This document shows positions 39,084 through 48,353 of a stretch of 64,000 bases of DNA, piece after piece. Below the pieces are notes generated by a model. That model worked only from the letters and a program-made list of their open reading frames with translations. It searched no databases and was not told the DNA's origin. The translations under genes and the position numbers were made by a program. Source of the stretch: Aminipila terrae (GTDB lineage Bacteria; Bacillota; Clostridia; Peptostreptococcales; Anaerovoracaceae); NCBI RefSeq assembly GCF_010120715.1, contig NZ_CP047591.1, forward strand, positions 2,914,001 to 2,978,000. The letters run 5' to 3'. How positions within the stretch are numbered: position 1 is the stretch's first letter; each line of letters opens with the position of its first letter.

Positions 39084-40400
39084 ATGAATTCCATGACAAT
39101 TTTTGCACTGATTGTATTTATGAGCCTGTGTATAATAGGGGTAAATATAATATTATATTTATCAATGAAAGGACAAACCTTACATATAAAAGAAAAATCA
39201 GATAAAGATATAAACCAGATCAGGATGGAACTGTTAAACGAAATAAAATCCACCAGACAGGAGACTCTGCAGTTTATTCAAAGCAGCTTTAAAGCCATGG
39301 GAGACATGGTGGCAGGAAACCAGAAGGAGTCTGCAGAAGCGCAGGATATGAGACTGGCACAGCTGAACAGACAGTTTAATGACATGACTATGCTAAATGA
39401 ACATAAACTTGAAAACATCCGTAAAACCATGGAAACAAGACTGGCTGCATTACAGGAAGAAAATAACAGACAACTGGAAAAGATGAGAAATACTGTGGAT
39501 GAAAAATTGCAGAAAACTCTGGAAGACCGGATAAGTCAATCTTTTAAACTGGTAAGTGAGAGGCTGGAACAGGTATATAAAGGTCTGGGAGAAATGCAGA
39601 CCTTAGCTTCTGGAGTAGGAGACCTGAAGAAAGTTTTATCAAATGTTAAGACCAGAGGAATTCTGGGAGAGATTCAACTGGGAGCCATATTAGAGCAGAT
39701 TTTATCTAAAGACCAGTATGAAGAAAATATAAGAACGAAAAGCAGCGGGACGGAAAGAGTAGAGTTTGCCATTAAGCTTCCAGGAGATCAGGATGGGGTG
39801 GTTTACTTACCTATTGATGCTAAATTTCCAGCAGATGCATATAATAAACTTGTTGATGCCTATGATTCGGGAAATACTCTGGAAATTGACGAAGCAGCAA
39901 AGGGTCTGGAAAGAGCAATAAAAAAGGCTGCAAAAGATATTCATGAAAAATATGTTGAGCCTCCAGCAACCACTGATTTTGCTATCATGTTTTTACCTTT
40001 TGAAGGCCTTTATGCAGAAGTGGTCAGAAGAGGGCTTGTGGAGGTACTTCAGAGAGAGTATAAAATTAATATTGCAGGACCTACTACTATGGCAGCACTT
40101 CTTAACAGTCTGCAGATGGGATTCAAGACTCTGGCTATACAAAAACATTCCAGTCAGGTCTGGGATATTTTAGGGGCTGTAAAAACAGAATTTGATAAAT
40201 TTGGTAGCGTTTTAGAAGCAACACAGCAGAGAATAAATCAGGCAAATGCTGAATTAGATAAACTGATTGGAACCAGAACCAGAAGCATTCAGAGAAAACT
40301 CAGAGGAATTACTGGTTTAAATGAACTGGAGAGCACTTCAATATTGGATTTAGAATCTGGCAATTTAATCGGATATTTAAATAATGAAGAAGAGGAATAA
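39084..40400 (+). CDS. rmuC: DNA recombination protein RmuC
   Basis: About 438 residues: one N-terminal membrane helix, a long coiled coil (about residues 30-165), and the RmuC nuclease-like domain (TRGILGEIQLGAILEQIL, PIDAKFPADAYNKL, FAIMFLPFEGLYAEV). RmuC limits inversions at short inverted repeats. The ATG at 39084 follows AAGGGCGG; an earlier in-frame ATG at 39018 lacks a ribosome site. Followed 6 bases later by a phosphoesterase gene. Confidence 0.92.
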   Translation: MNSMTIFALIVFMSLCIIGVNIILYLSMKGQTLHIKEKSDKDINQIRMELLNEIKSTRQETLQFIQSSFKAMGDMVAGNQKESAEAQDMRLAQLNRQFNDMTMLNEHKLENIRKTMETRLAALQEENNRQLEKMRNTVDEKLQKTLEDRISQSFKLVSERLEQVYKGLGEMQTLASGVGDLKKVLSNVKTRGILGEIQLGAILEQILSKDQYEENIRTKSSGTERVEFAIKLPGDQDGVVYLPIDAKFPADAYNKLVDAYDSGNTLEIDEAAKGLERAIKKAAKDIHEKYVEPPATTDFAIMFLPFEGLYAEVVRRGLVEVLQREYKINIAGPTTMAALLNSLQMGFKTLAIQKHSSQVWDILGAVKTEFDKFGSVLEATQQRINQANAELDKLIGTRTRSIQRKLRGITGLNELESTSILDLESGNLIGYLNNEEEE

Positions 40401-40406
40401 ACGTAG

Positions 40407-41102
40407 ATGAGAATTTTTGCTATTGCGGATTTACATTTATCCTTTGATGAACGTGTGGAGAAACCCATGGACATTTATGGAGGGCAGTGGGTGAATCATA
40501 CGGATAAGTTAAAGGAAAACTGGGAAGAAACAATTACAATGGACGACATAGTCCTGATACCAGGGGATATTTCATGGGCCTTGAAAAAGGAAGAAGCTCT
40601 GGCAGACTTGGACTGGATTCATAATTTGCCTGGGAAAAAAATAATCACAAAGGGAAACCATGATCTTTGGTGGACTGGGATAGGCAAGTTAAATAAGCTT
40701 TATGAAGATATAACTTTCCTTCAAAATGATTTTTATGCTGCAGGGGAAATAGCTATTTGTGGCAGTCGCGGCTGGGTATGTCCCGGCAGTGATGAATTTG
40801 GCCCTCATGACAATAAAATTTATGAAAGAGAGCTGTTAAGGCTGGAATTCTCTTTATCAGCAGCAGAAAAATCCGGGTTTAAAAAAATAATGGGAATGCT
40901 TCATTATCCTCCTACCAATGATAGGATGCAGAACTCAGGATTTACGGAATTATTCTCAAAATATGGAGCAGAGAAAGTCGTTTATGGACATCTGCATGGA
41001 AAAGAAGGATATAAAAACGGGTATAAAGGTGTTATGAATGGAGTGGAGTATAATCTGGTATCCCTGGATTATCTGCAATGTAAGCCGCTTCAAATAATAT
41101 AA
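40407..41102 (+). CDS. Metallophosphoesterase
   Basis: The 231-residue product has all calcineurin-like metal motifs: IADLHL near the start, IPGDISW, KGNHDLWW and YGHLHGKEG. It is a soluble phosphoesterase of unknown substrate. It begins 6 bases after rmuC and ends 16 bases before deoB, so these genes probably share a transcript. Confidence 0.9.
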   Translation: MRIFAIADLHLSFDERVEKPMDIYGGQWVNHTDKLKENWEETITMDDIVLIPGDISWALKKEEALADLDWIHNLPGKKIITKGNHDLWWTGIGKLNKLYEDITFLQNDFYAAGEIAICGSRGWVCPGSDEFGPHDNKIYERELLRLEFSLSAAEKSGFKKIMGMLHYPPTNDRMQNSGFTELFSKYGAEKVVYGHLHGKEGYKNGYKGVMNGVEYNLVSLDYLQCKPLQII

Positions 41103-41118
41103 AAAGGAGAGTGCGAAA

Positions 41119-42294
41119 ATGAAAAGAGTAACATTAATCGTCTTAGATAGTCTCGGTGTAGGTGAACTTGCAGATGCAGAAAGCTACGGAGATAAGGGCG
41201 CAGATACACTGGGACACATTGCGGACAATATGGAAAGCTTTAATATCCCCCATTTAAGAAAACTGGGATTTGGAAACATTCAGGGTGCAGCAGGGGGACG
41301 GCTGACTGTGGAAGCACCAGCAGGGGCTTTTGGTAAGCTAAGAGAGAAATCCAAGGGCAAAGATACCATTACAGGACATTGGGAAATAGCGGGACTCTAT
41401 ACTGAAATACCGTTTAAAACATATCCAGACGGCTTTCCTGAAGAATTTATGAAGGCGTATGAAAAGGCTATCGGAATCGAAACTCTGGGAAATTATGCTG
41501 CATCGGGTACGGAAATTATTGAAGACTTAGGACCTGAACATGAGTCTACTGGAAAACCTATCGTCTATACTTCTGCTGACAGTGTGTTTCAGATTGCAGC
41601 CAATACAGCGGTTATTCCACTTAACAGGCTATATGAAATTTGTGAAATCGCAAGAAAAATGCTGGTTGGTGACGTGGCTTGCGGAAGAGTTATAGCAAGA
41701 CCTTATATTATTGATAGTGAAGGAAAGCGGACCAGGACTTCTGAAAGAAGAGATTATGCAGTTTCACCAAGTGGAAAGACTGTTCTGGATAAAGTAAAGG
41801 CCACAGGAAAAACCGTTTATACAGTGGGAAAAATCAGCGACATTTTTAATGGGCAGGGTGTGACCACTTCTGTACATACAGAAGATAACATGGATGGAGT
41901 AGATAAAACCATACAGGCATTAGAGAAGGATTTTGATGGTTTTATATTTACTAATCTTGTGGATTTCGATTCAAAGTTTGGACATAGAAGGGATGTAAAA
42001 GGATATGGTAAGGCCATTGAGGCTTTTGACGCAAGGCTGCCGGAAATTATGGCAGCTATGGGGGATGAAGATGTACTGATTCTCTGTGCGGACCATGGAA
42101 ATGATCCGGTACATACTGGCTGGGATCATACAAGAGAACATATACCTGTTGTTATTTATGGAAAAGAAATTAAAGAAGGAATAGATTTGGGCGTAAGAGA
42201 ATCTTTTGCCGATATTGGTGCTACTATTGCCGAAATCTTAGAAGCGGAAAAGACTGAAATTGGAGAGAGCTTTCTGTCTTTAATAAAAGCATAA
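41119..42294 (+). CDS. deoB: Phosphopentomutase
   Basis: The 391-residue product is a full DeoB: VTLIVLDSLGVGELADA holds the first metal aspartate, KDTITGHWEIAG the catalytic Thr that is phosphorylated, and ADHGNDP with TREHIP the remaining metal ligands. It interconverts (deoxy)ribose 1-phosphate and 5-phosphate. The next gene is a pyrimidine-nucleoside phosphorylase, which makes its substrate. AAAGGAG precedes the ATG. Confidence 0.96.
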   Translation: MKRVTLIVLDSLGVGELADAESYGDKGADTLGHIADNMESFNIPHLRKLGFGNIQGAAGGRLTVEAPAGAFGKLREKSKGKDTITGHWEIAGLYTEIPFKTYPDGFPEEFMKAYEKAIGIETLGNYAASGTEIIEDLGPEHESTGKPIVYTSADSVFQIAANTAVIPLNRLYEICEIARKMLVGDVACGRVIARPYIIDSEGKRTRTSERRDYAVSPSGKTVLDKVKATGKTVYTVGKISDIFNGQGVTTSVHTEDNMDGVDKTIQALEKDFDGFIFTNLVDFDSKFGHRRDVKGYGKAIEAFDARLPEIMAAMGDEDVLILCADHGNDPVHTGWDHTREHIPVVIYGKEIKEGIDLGVRESFADIGATIAEILEAEKTEIGESFLSLIKA

Positions 42295-42321
42295 ATACGT
42301 TTAGTAAAGGGGGTCCAGAAA

Positions 42322-43626
42322 ATGAATATGAATGATATTATTGGTAAGAAAAGGGATGGCGGAAAGCTTAGTCAGGAAGAAATAGAGTATATTGTAAAAG
42401 GGTATACGGAAGGAAGTATACCTGATTATCAAATGTCAGCTCTGCTGATGGCTATATATTTTCAAAAAATGGATAAAGAAGAGACTTTTAATCTGACCCG
42501 GGCCATGAAGTACTCTGGCGATGTAGTTGATTTGTCTGAGATAGATGGCATTAAGGTTGATAAACACAGTACAGGCGGAGTTGGTGACAAAACTACACTG
42601 GTTGTGGCACCTCTGGCTGCAGCATGTGGAGTACCTATTGCAAAAATGAGCGGAAGAGGACTGGGTTTTACTGGGGGTACAGTTGATAAAATGGAATCTA
42701 TCCCCGGCTTCCAGACTTCAATTGATGCAGATAAATTCATGGGACAGGTAAATAACATTGGGCTCTCTGTTATAGGACAGACTGGTCATATTGCACCGGC
42801 TGACAAGAAAATTTACGCCTTAAGAGATGTAACGGCTACAGTTGGAAACATGAGCCTGATTGCCTCCAGCATAATGAGTAAAAAACTGGCTTCCGGAAGT
42901 GATGCAATCGTTTTAGACGTAAAATGCGGGGATGGAGCTTTTATGGAAAGCTTTGAGGATGCCTGCATTTTAGGAGAGATGATGGTTGAAATTGGTAATG
43001 CAGACAAAAAGAAAACGATTGCCGTTATAACTGATATGAACCAGCCTCTGGGTCAGGCTGTGGGAAACAGCTTAGAAGTAATAGAAGCAATAGATACACT
43101 GAAAGGCAAAGGCCCTGGGGATATAACGGAACTTTCACTCATGCTGGCAGGAATCATGATTTATGCGGGAAATAAGGCTGAAAGCAAGGAGCAGGGTTAT
43201 TTAATGGCTCAAAAAGCACTTGAGAGTGGAGAGGCGTTAAAAAAACTGACTGAATTTATTGAAGGGCAGGGAGGAAATCCTGAAGTAATAAATGATTACA
43301 GCTTATTCCCACAGCATACCTGTACGAAGCAAATCATTTGTAATAAATCTGGTTATGTGAGCAAAATTGCAGCTAAAGCTATTGGTCTGGCTTCACAGCA
43401 CTCGGGAGCGGGAAGAGCTACAAAAGAAGATACAATAGATTTATCAGCAGGTATTTATCTTTATAAAAAGGTTGGAGACAAAGTATCTTCCGGTGATATT
43501 CTGGCAGAAATTTACGGGAATGATGTAGAAAAAGTTGCCAGAAGTGAAGAAGAAGCGGAAAGAGCTTTTATCATTTCTGAAAGTGCTCCGACAAAAGAGA
43601 AACTAATCAAGAAAATCATCATTTAA
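42322..43626 (+). CDS. pdp: Pyrimidine-nucleoside phosphorylase
   Basis: The 434-residue product has the thymidine/pyrimidine phosphorylase signature: KHSTGGVGDKTTLVVAPLAA and KMSGRGLGFTGGTVDKMESI. It cleaves thymidine or uridine with phosphate and yields pentose 1-phosphate for DeoB. GGGGG precedes the ATG. Together deoB and this gene form a nucleoside salvage pair. Confidence 0.95.
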   Translation: MNMNDIIGKKRDGGKLSQEEIEYIVKGYTEGSIPDYQMSALLMAIYFQKMDKEETFNLTRAMKYSGDVVDLSEIDGIKVDKHSTGGVGDKTTLVVAPLAAACGVPIAKMSGRGLGFTGGTVDKMESIPGFQTSIDADKFMGQVNNIGLSVIGQTGHIAPADKKIYALRDVTATVGNMSLIASSIMSKKLASGSDAIVLDVKCGDGAFMESFEDACILGEMMVEIGNADKKKTIAVITDMNQPLGQAVGNSLEVIEAIDTLKGKGPGDITELSLMLAGIMIYAGNKAESKEQGYLMAQKALESGEALKKLTEFIEGQGGNPEVINDYSLFPQHTCTKQIICNKSGYVSKIAAKAIGLASQHSGAGRATKEDTIDLSAGIYLYKKVGDKVSSGDILAEIYGNDVEKVARSEEEAERAFIISESAPTKEKLIKKIII

Positions 43627-43664
43627 TAGATTTTTAATCCATTTTTTATGAAAGAGATAAAGTG

Positions 43665-44930
43665 ATGTATAAAGGACAAACTGTAGAATGGTTAAGACTT
43701 GATAATGCAGGAAAGATTTTCCCTTCTACCAGTGGAAAACGAAATACTAGTGTATTTCGTTTTTCCTGCGAGCTTTATGAGAATGTAGAACCTGAAAAAT
43801 TGCAAAAAGCTCTAGAAATAACAACAGAAGAATTTCCGCATTTTTTAAGTGTTTTAAGAAGTGGGGTATTTTGGCATTATCTGGAGATAAGCAGCTTAGT
43901 ACCAAAAGTGCACATAGAAGACAGAGAAATCTGCAGTCCCATTTTCAGCAGGTATAACCGGGGACTACTTTTTGATGTCTCTTATTATGGGAACAGAATT
44001 AACCTGGAGGTTTATCATGTACTGGCAGACGGAACAGGTACTCTTCATTTTTTAAAAGCTTTGATTTATAATTATATCATTTTGATTCATAATAAGCTTA
44101 AAGAAAATCCAGCCCTGAAGCCGCCGTACACAGCACCATATTCTTCAAGAATGGAGGATGGATTCAGAAAATATTATAGAAAAGAAATTAGAAAACGTTC
44201 TTTAAAACCTCAAAAAGCCTACAAAATTAAAGGAAATAAAACTATTCCAGGTACTTATGTATGCATTGAAGGAGTTATGGACTGTACTCAGGTTATACAG
44301 CTTGCAAAGCAATATGGCGCCTCACTGACAATTTTTCTAACAGCACTTTTGGTTAAGTCAATACATAAGGAAAGGCAGAGGTCCAAAGAGGATCAGGATA
44401 TTGTAGTCACAGTTCCTGTAGACTTAAGAAAATATTTTCCCTCAGACACAGTTAGAAATTTTTTTGGAAATATTCGTGTTTCTCATAATTTTGAAAAAAA
44501 CGGTGGAGAAATAACGGACATAATAAAATCTATAAAAAATGGATTTAAGGAAGAACTAACGGAAGACAAGCTAAGCAAAAGATTGAGTCGGCTGATGTAT
44601 TTCGAAAGGCATAAAGCCATACGCATGATACCTTTATTTTTTAAAAATTGGATACTTAAAAGTATTAGGAGAGTTTCTGACTCGGAAGAGACCACAGTGA
44701 TTTCCAATGTGGGAAAAGTGGAACTTCCAGATGTTTTAAAGCCGTATGTTAAACTGATAAATGTATTTGTAGGGACAAGCGGGATTCAACTTTGTGCCTG
44801 TACTTACGAAAATTATTTAAGTGTAACCTTTTCGTCCGTTTTTTTAGAAACAGATATACAACGTAATTTCTACAGAAGTCTTACTGAACAGGGGCTGGAA
44901 GTTGAAATTAGAAGTAATTTAGTGGAATAA
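43665..44930 (+). CDS. Condensation-like acyltransferase (alcohol acetyltransferase-like)
   Basis: The 421-residue product resembles the CoA-dependent acyltransferase/condensation superfamily. The key motif is YHVLADGTGTLHF (about residues 120-132), a variant of HHxxxDG with the catalytic His. SLTIFLTALLVKSIH and VPVDLRKYFPSDTVRNFFGN correspond to the conserved late NFGN-type region. It is not part of a peptide-synthetase module. A DUF6320 membrane protein gene follows 17 bases later and is likely its partner. Substrates unknown; an acyl or acetyl transfer to a lipid or alcohol is possible. Confidence 0.8.
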   Translation: MYKGQTVEWLRLDNAGKIFPSTSGKRNTSVFRFSCELYENVEPEKLQKALEITTEEFPHFLSVLRSGVFWHYLEISSLVPKVHIEDREICSPIFSRYNRGLLFDVSYYGNRINLEVYHVLADGTGTLHFLKALIYNYIILIHNKLKENPALKPPYTAPYSSRMEDGFRKYYRKEIRKRSLKPQKAYKIKGNKTIPGTYVCIEGVMDCTQVIQLAKQYGASLTIFLTALLVKSIHKERQRSKEDQDIVVTVPVDLRKYFPSDTVRNFFGNIRVSHNFEKNGGEITDIIKSIKNGFKEELTEDKLSKRLSRLMYFERHKAIRMIPLFFKNWILKSIRRVSDSEETTVISNVGKVELPDVLKPYVKLINVFVGTSGIQLCACTYENYLSVTFSSVFLETDIQRNFYRSLTEQGLEVEIRSNLVE

Positions 44931-44947
44931 CAAGGGAGGAAAATTTT

Positions 44948-45613
44948 ATGCTATACTGTGAGTATTGTAAAGTTAAGGTTGCAGGCCTTCACAAAAAATG
45001 CCCCCTGTGTCACTGTAATCTGTCGGGAGAATCTCAGGATGATTTACCACAGTACCCTATGATAAAAAGTGAGATTAGTAAAGTTTATTTTATTTTCAAA
45101 TTAATGAAGTTGGCAGCCATATCTGCCTGTGTAGTCAGTGTTCTTATAAATTATATTTCATATAAGCAGACTATGTGGTCAGCATTTGTAATAGCGGGAC
45201 TTGCCTGCGGATGGCTCTTGATGACTATAGGTATAAAAAGAAAAGCTAATTTGATTAAACTATTACAATGGGAACTTTATATAACCTGTGGCCTGGCTGC
45301 CCTATGGGACTATTTTACGGGCTGGCACCGATGGTCCATAGAATTTGTATTACCCTGTAGCTGTATAGCATGCATGGTTTCCATTGCTATTTTATCTGCT
45401 ATTTTAAAAAAGCAGCCTAGTGAATACCTGATTTATCTAAATTTAGTGAACATACTGGGATTTGTTCCTATTGTTTTTTTTATGTTGGGCTGGTTACAAA
45501 TTGAGCTCCCGTCAGCAATTTGTGTAGGATGCAGTTTTTTGTTTTTAACGGGAATTGTTTTGTTTAAAAGGCATGCTGCCTATGGTGAAATAAAAAAAAG
45601 ACTTCATGTATAG
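44948..45613 (+). CDS. DUF6320 zinc-ribbon membrane protein
   Basis: The 221-residue product starts with a rubredoxin-like zinc ribbon, CEYC and CPLCHC (residues 4-22), followed by six hydrophobic helices. I recognise the layout as DUF6320. AGGGAGG precedes the ATG, and it lies next to the condensation-like acyltransferase. A role as a membrane anchor or partner for that enzyme is inferred. Confidence 0.8.
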   Translation: MLYCEYCKVKVAGLHKKCPLCHCNLSGESQDDLPQYPMIKSEISKVYFIFKLMKLAAISACVVSVLINYISYKQTMWSAFVIAGLACGWLLMTIGIKRKANLIKLLQWELYITCGLAALWDYFTGWHRWSIEFVLPCSCIACMVSIAILSAILKKQPSEYLIYLNLVNILGFVPIVFFMLGWLQIELPSAICVGCSFLFLTGIVLFKRHAAYGEIKKRLHV

Positions 45614-45667
45614 CAGCAATTTAGTATAGATTAAAGATTATTTTTAGAAAGGGAGATGTAACTGATA

Positions 45668-46585
45668 ATGAATACGATTTTTAATGACTTCCCAAATCAT
45701 GACAGATTTAAGTTCCCAGAGGGTTTGTCCAGAGTAACTGCAGGAAAGGGTGGAGAGGCTATCCTGGTGTTTGGCAGTGATAAGACCTTTTTAGTAGATT
45801 GTGGTATGGCATATTGCGGTGACAGAGTTGTGAGAAATATTGAGTTTGCATTAGCTATGAATGACCGCCATACTCTGGATGGAATTTTGCTGTCTCATTC
45901 CCATTACGACCATATAGGAGCATTACCTTATGTTAAAAAAAGATGGCCAGAGGCTGTGGTATATGGCGCGGCCAAGGCTAAAAAAGTATTTTCAAGACCT
46001 GGTGCAAGAGCTCTAATGAAAGAACTTGGAACAGCGGCAAGGGATTTGTATTCAGAAACCCAAAATGAAATTTTAACAGATGGGCTTGAAGTAAATGTAG
46101 TAGTAGGAGACGGTGATGAAATTTCCATTGGTGATGAGTACTTTAAGGTGCTTGAAACAAAAGGTCATACAGATTGTTCACTGACTTACGTTCTGGAACC
46201 AAGAAAAATTATGTTTGCAAGTGAAAGTACCGGAGTTTTAGAAAATCCTCAGTTTGTGCACACTGCTATATTAAAAAGTTATAAGGACAGTATTTATTCT
46301 GCACTAAAATGTAAAGCTTACGGACCAAAGTATATCATATGTCCACACTTTGGTATTTTGCCGGAGTATTTTACGGATGAATATTTTGACCTGTATATTA
46401 AAAGTGCGGAATATAAAAAGGATTTTCTGCTGGATTTATACAAAAGGGGATTTAGTGATGAACAGATACTGGCAGAATACACAAAATACCATTGGTCAGA
46501 GGGAAGGGCAAATGAACAGCCAAAGGAAGCTTTTACAATTAATGCCAAGCACATGATAGATGTTATTCTGAAAGAATTTAACTAG
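45668..46585 (+). CDS. MBL-fold metallohydrolase
   Basis: The 305-residue product has the metallo-beta-lactamase motif SHSHYDHIGALPYVK (HxHxDH), LETKGHTDCSLTYVL and a later metal-binding His in ICPHFG. The C-terminal 60 residues are helical. AAAGGGAG is upstream. Likely a soluble hydrolase; substrate unknown. It stands alone between the DUF6320 gene and a terminator. Confidence 0.9.
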   Translation: MNTIFNDFPNHDRFKFPEGLSRVTAGKGGEAILVFGSDKTFLVDCGMAYCGDRVVRNIEFALAMNDRHTLDGILLSHSHYDHIGALPYVKKRWPEAVVYGAAKAKKVFSRPGARALMKELGTAARDLYSETQNEILTDGLEVNVVVGDGDEISIGDEYFKVLETKGHTDCSLTYVLEPRKIMFASESTGVLENPQFVHTAILKSYKDSIYSALKCKAYGPKYIICPHFGILPEYFTDEYFDLYIKSAEYKKDFLLDLYKRGFSDEQILAEYTKYHWSEGRANEQPKEAFTINAKHMIDVILKEFN

Positions 46586-46593
46586 GAAAAAAC

Positions 46594-46629
46594 AAAAGAC
46601 CACCAGCATTATACACTGGGGGTCTTTTA
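46594..46629. terminator. Terminator between MBL hydrolase and DUF6774 genes
   Basis: AAAAGACC..CAG pairs with CTG..GGTCTTTT around an AT-rich loop. It sits between two convergent genes and overlaps the stop codon of the DUF6774 gene. Confidence 0.75.
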
Positions 46630-46812
46630 TGTTGTTATAGTTCGTACTTCTTCTATGGCCTCTGCTCCATCTTTTAAAACAGATAAAGTGGCAAGAGTAT
46701 CAGCCAATTGAACGAACATAGCTGATAAAACCGCAATTTCTTTTTCTGATTTATCCTCTGCAATTATGTTTGCGACAGCAGTTATAAACACTGTCACCTG
46801 GCATGGAGTCAT
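46627..46812 (-). CDS. DUF6774 family small protein
   Basis: The 61-residue product (MTPCQVTVFITAVANIIA..., FVQLADTLATL) matches the small DUF6774 family, seen in many clostridia and of unknown function. GAGGTG precedes the ATG with 8 bases spacing. It follows the ferredoxin-like gene by 15 bases on the same strand, so they are likely cotranscribed. Confidence 0.75.
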   Translation of the reverse strand: MTPCQVTVFITAVANIIAEDKSEKEIAVLSAMFVQLADTLATLSVLKDGAEAIEEVRTITT

Positions 46813-46827
46813 AGTATACGCACCTCA

Positions 46828-47529
46828 TTATAGTATACGCCCGTCAGTCGATATGGTTACTACCTGCCAAGGAATCATTTTTCCACTGTTAACCAGGGCC
46901 TGCTTTACAGCACCTTCAATACCGCCGCAGCAAGGAACTTCCATACGAACTACCTTTATACTTTTAATGTCATTGTTTTTTATGATTTCTGTAAGTTTTT
47001 CACTGTAATCTACAGAATCAAGTTTCGGGCATCCTACAATTGTCACATGGTTTCTGATAAATTCCTGGTGGAAGTTACCATAGGCAAAAGCTGTGCAATC
47101 TGCTGCCACTAATAAGTTGGCACCATCAAAATATGGAGCATTTACCGGAACCAGTTTAATCTGAATCGGCCATTGAGAAAGCTGTGAATCCATAGATGGA
47201 TAATTTTCCGCTACCTGATGGGAAATACTCTGGTTTCTGTTGATTGCTCTTGACTGGGTACCAGGGCATCCACAAGGCAGTGGCTTCTGATTTGCAGATT
47301 TACTTGCCATTACAGCCTGTTCATCATAGGCAGAAGCTTCACGTTCTTCAAAAGAAATTGCATTGGTAGGGCATACAGGCAGACAATCTCCCAGACCATC
47401 ACAATAGTCATCCCGGATTAATTTAGCTTTGCCATCTACCATTGCTATAGCACCTTCGTGGCAGGCTTCTGCACACAGACCACATCCATTACATTTTTCT
47501 GTATCAATTTTTATTATTTTTCTGATCAT
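46828..47529 (-). CDS. 4Fe-4S dicluster ferredoxin-like protein
   Basis: About 233 residues. The N-terminal 60 residues hold two [4Fe-4S] motifs (CNGCGLCAEACHEGA and CDGLGDCLPVCP; the second has an altered spacing). The rest has a CGCPG motif, a Cys in ADCTAFAYGNFH, VGCPKLD and VPCCGGIEGAV, which suggests another cofactor. The start at 47529 follows GGAGG; an earlier ATG at 47544 overlaps that site. Divergent from a Crp/Fnr regulator, which may control it. Probably an anaerobic redox or sensing protein. Confidence 0.88.
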   Translation of the reverse strand: MIRKIIKIDTEKCNGCGLCAEACHEGAIAMVDGKAKLIRDDYCDGLGDCLPVCPTNAISFEEREASAYDEQAVMASKSANQKPLPCGCPGTQSRAINRNQSISHQVAENYPSMDSQLSQWPIQIKLVPVNAPYFDGANLLVAADCTAFAYGNFHQEFIRNHVTIVGCPKLDSVDYSEKLTEIIKNNDIKSIKVVRMEVPCCGGIEGAVKQALVNSGKMIPWQVVTISTDGRIL

Positions 47530-47591
47530 AATTATATCCTCCATCTTGTTTTTTTATAATTAATTGTTTTATGCGATTTAATTTATTGTCA

Positions 47592-47620
47592 TTGACTTTA
47601 TATGCTTATACTACTATACT
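47592..47620 (+). promoter_or_regulatory. Promoter of the crp/fnr-type gene
   Basis: TTGACT (47592-47597) and TATACT (47615-47620) are separated by 17 bases. Confidence 0.75.
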
Positions 47621-47634
47621 ACAAGAATAGAATC

Positions 47635-47650
47635 TGTTGTTTTTACAACA
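47635..47650. promoter_or_regulatory. Palindromic operator candidate before the crp/fnr-type gene
   Basis: TGTTGT and ACAACA flank four T, making a perfect 16-base inverted repeat just downstream of the predicted transcription start. The form is like a Crp/Fnr-family site and suggests autorepression. Confidence 0.55.
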
Positions 47651-47662
47651 AAGAGGTGAAAA

Positions 47663-48337
47663 ATGAAAAAATATTTATACATTTTAAAAAATAATCCTTT
47701 GTTTGCAAGAATTGATGAAAATGATCTGGAGAGTATGCTGGTATGTCTTTCGGCAACGGTAAAAGATTATAGTAAAAATGAAATTATTCTTATGGCAGGA
47801 GATAAAATAAGCAAAGTTGGAATCGTAGTAGAGGGAAGTGTGCAGATTGTTAAAGAAGATATATTAGGAAATCGTAACATTATTGCACAAATTGATACAG
47901 GACAAATTTTTGCTGAGGCGTTTTCCTGTGCTGTTACAGAAAAATTACCTGTAAGTGTTATTGCCAGCGCCAACTGTACAGTTATGTTTATTGATTACAA
48001 AAGAATTATTTACACCTGCAATAATTCTTGTATTTTCCATCATAAATTATTGGAAAATATGCTGGGTATATTAGCAAGGAAAAATATCCTCTTAAACAAT
48101 AAAATAGAACATATTTCAAAACGTACTACCCGGGAAAAAGCATTGTCTTTTTTGTTTTCACAAGCCCAGCAGCAGGAGAAAAGAGCCTTCAGAATTCCGT
48201 TTAACAGACAGGAACTGGCCGATTATCTTTGCGTTGACAGAAGTGCACTTTCCAATGAACTGAGCAAACTCAGAGAGGAAGGTATAATTGAATTTAACCG
48301 GAATGAATTTCAACTTTTGATTGACGAATTTAATTAA
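47663..48337 (+). CDS. Crp/Fnr family transcriptional regulator
   Basis: The 224-residue product has an N-terminal cyclic-nucleotide-binding-like beta barrel (KVGIVVEGSVQIVKED, GQIFAEAFSC) and a C-terminal winged helix (FNRQELADYLCVDRSALSNE). It lacks an obvious N-terminal cysteine cluster of Fnr. GAGGTG precedes the ATG. It is divergent from the ferredoxin-like/DUF6774 pair and directly before a sensor kinase gene. Effector unknown. Confidence 0.93.
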   Translation: MKKYLYILKNNPLFARIDENDLESMLVCLSATVKDYSKNEIILMAGDKISKVGIVVEGSVQIVKEDILGNRNIIAQIDTGQIFAEAFSCAVTEKLPVSVIASANCTVMFIDYKRIIYTCNNSCIFHHKLLENMLGILARKNILLNNKIEHISKRTTREKALSFLFSQAQQQEKRAFRIPFNRQELADYLCVDRSALSNELSKLREEGIIEFNRNEFQLLIDEFN

Positions 48338-48353
48338 ATCTGGGGGAAATAAA

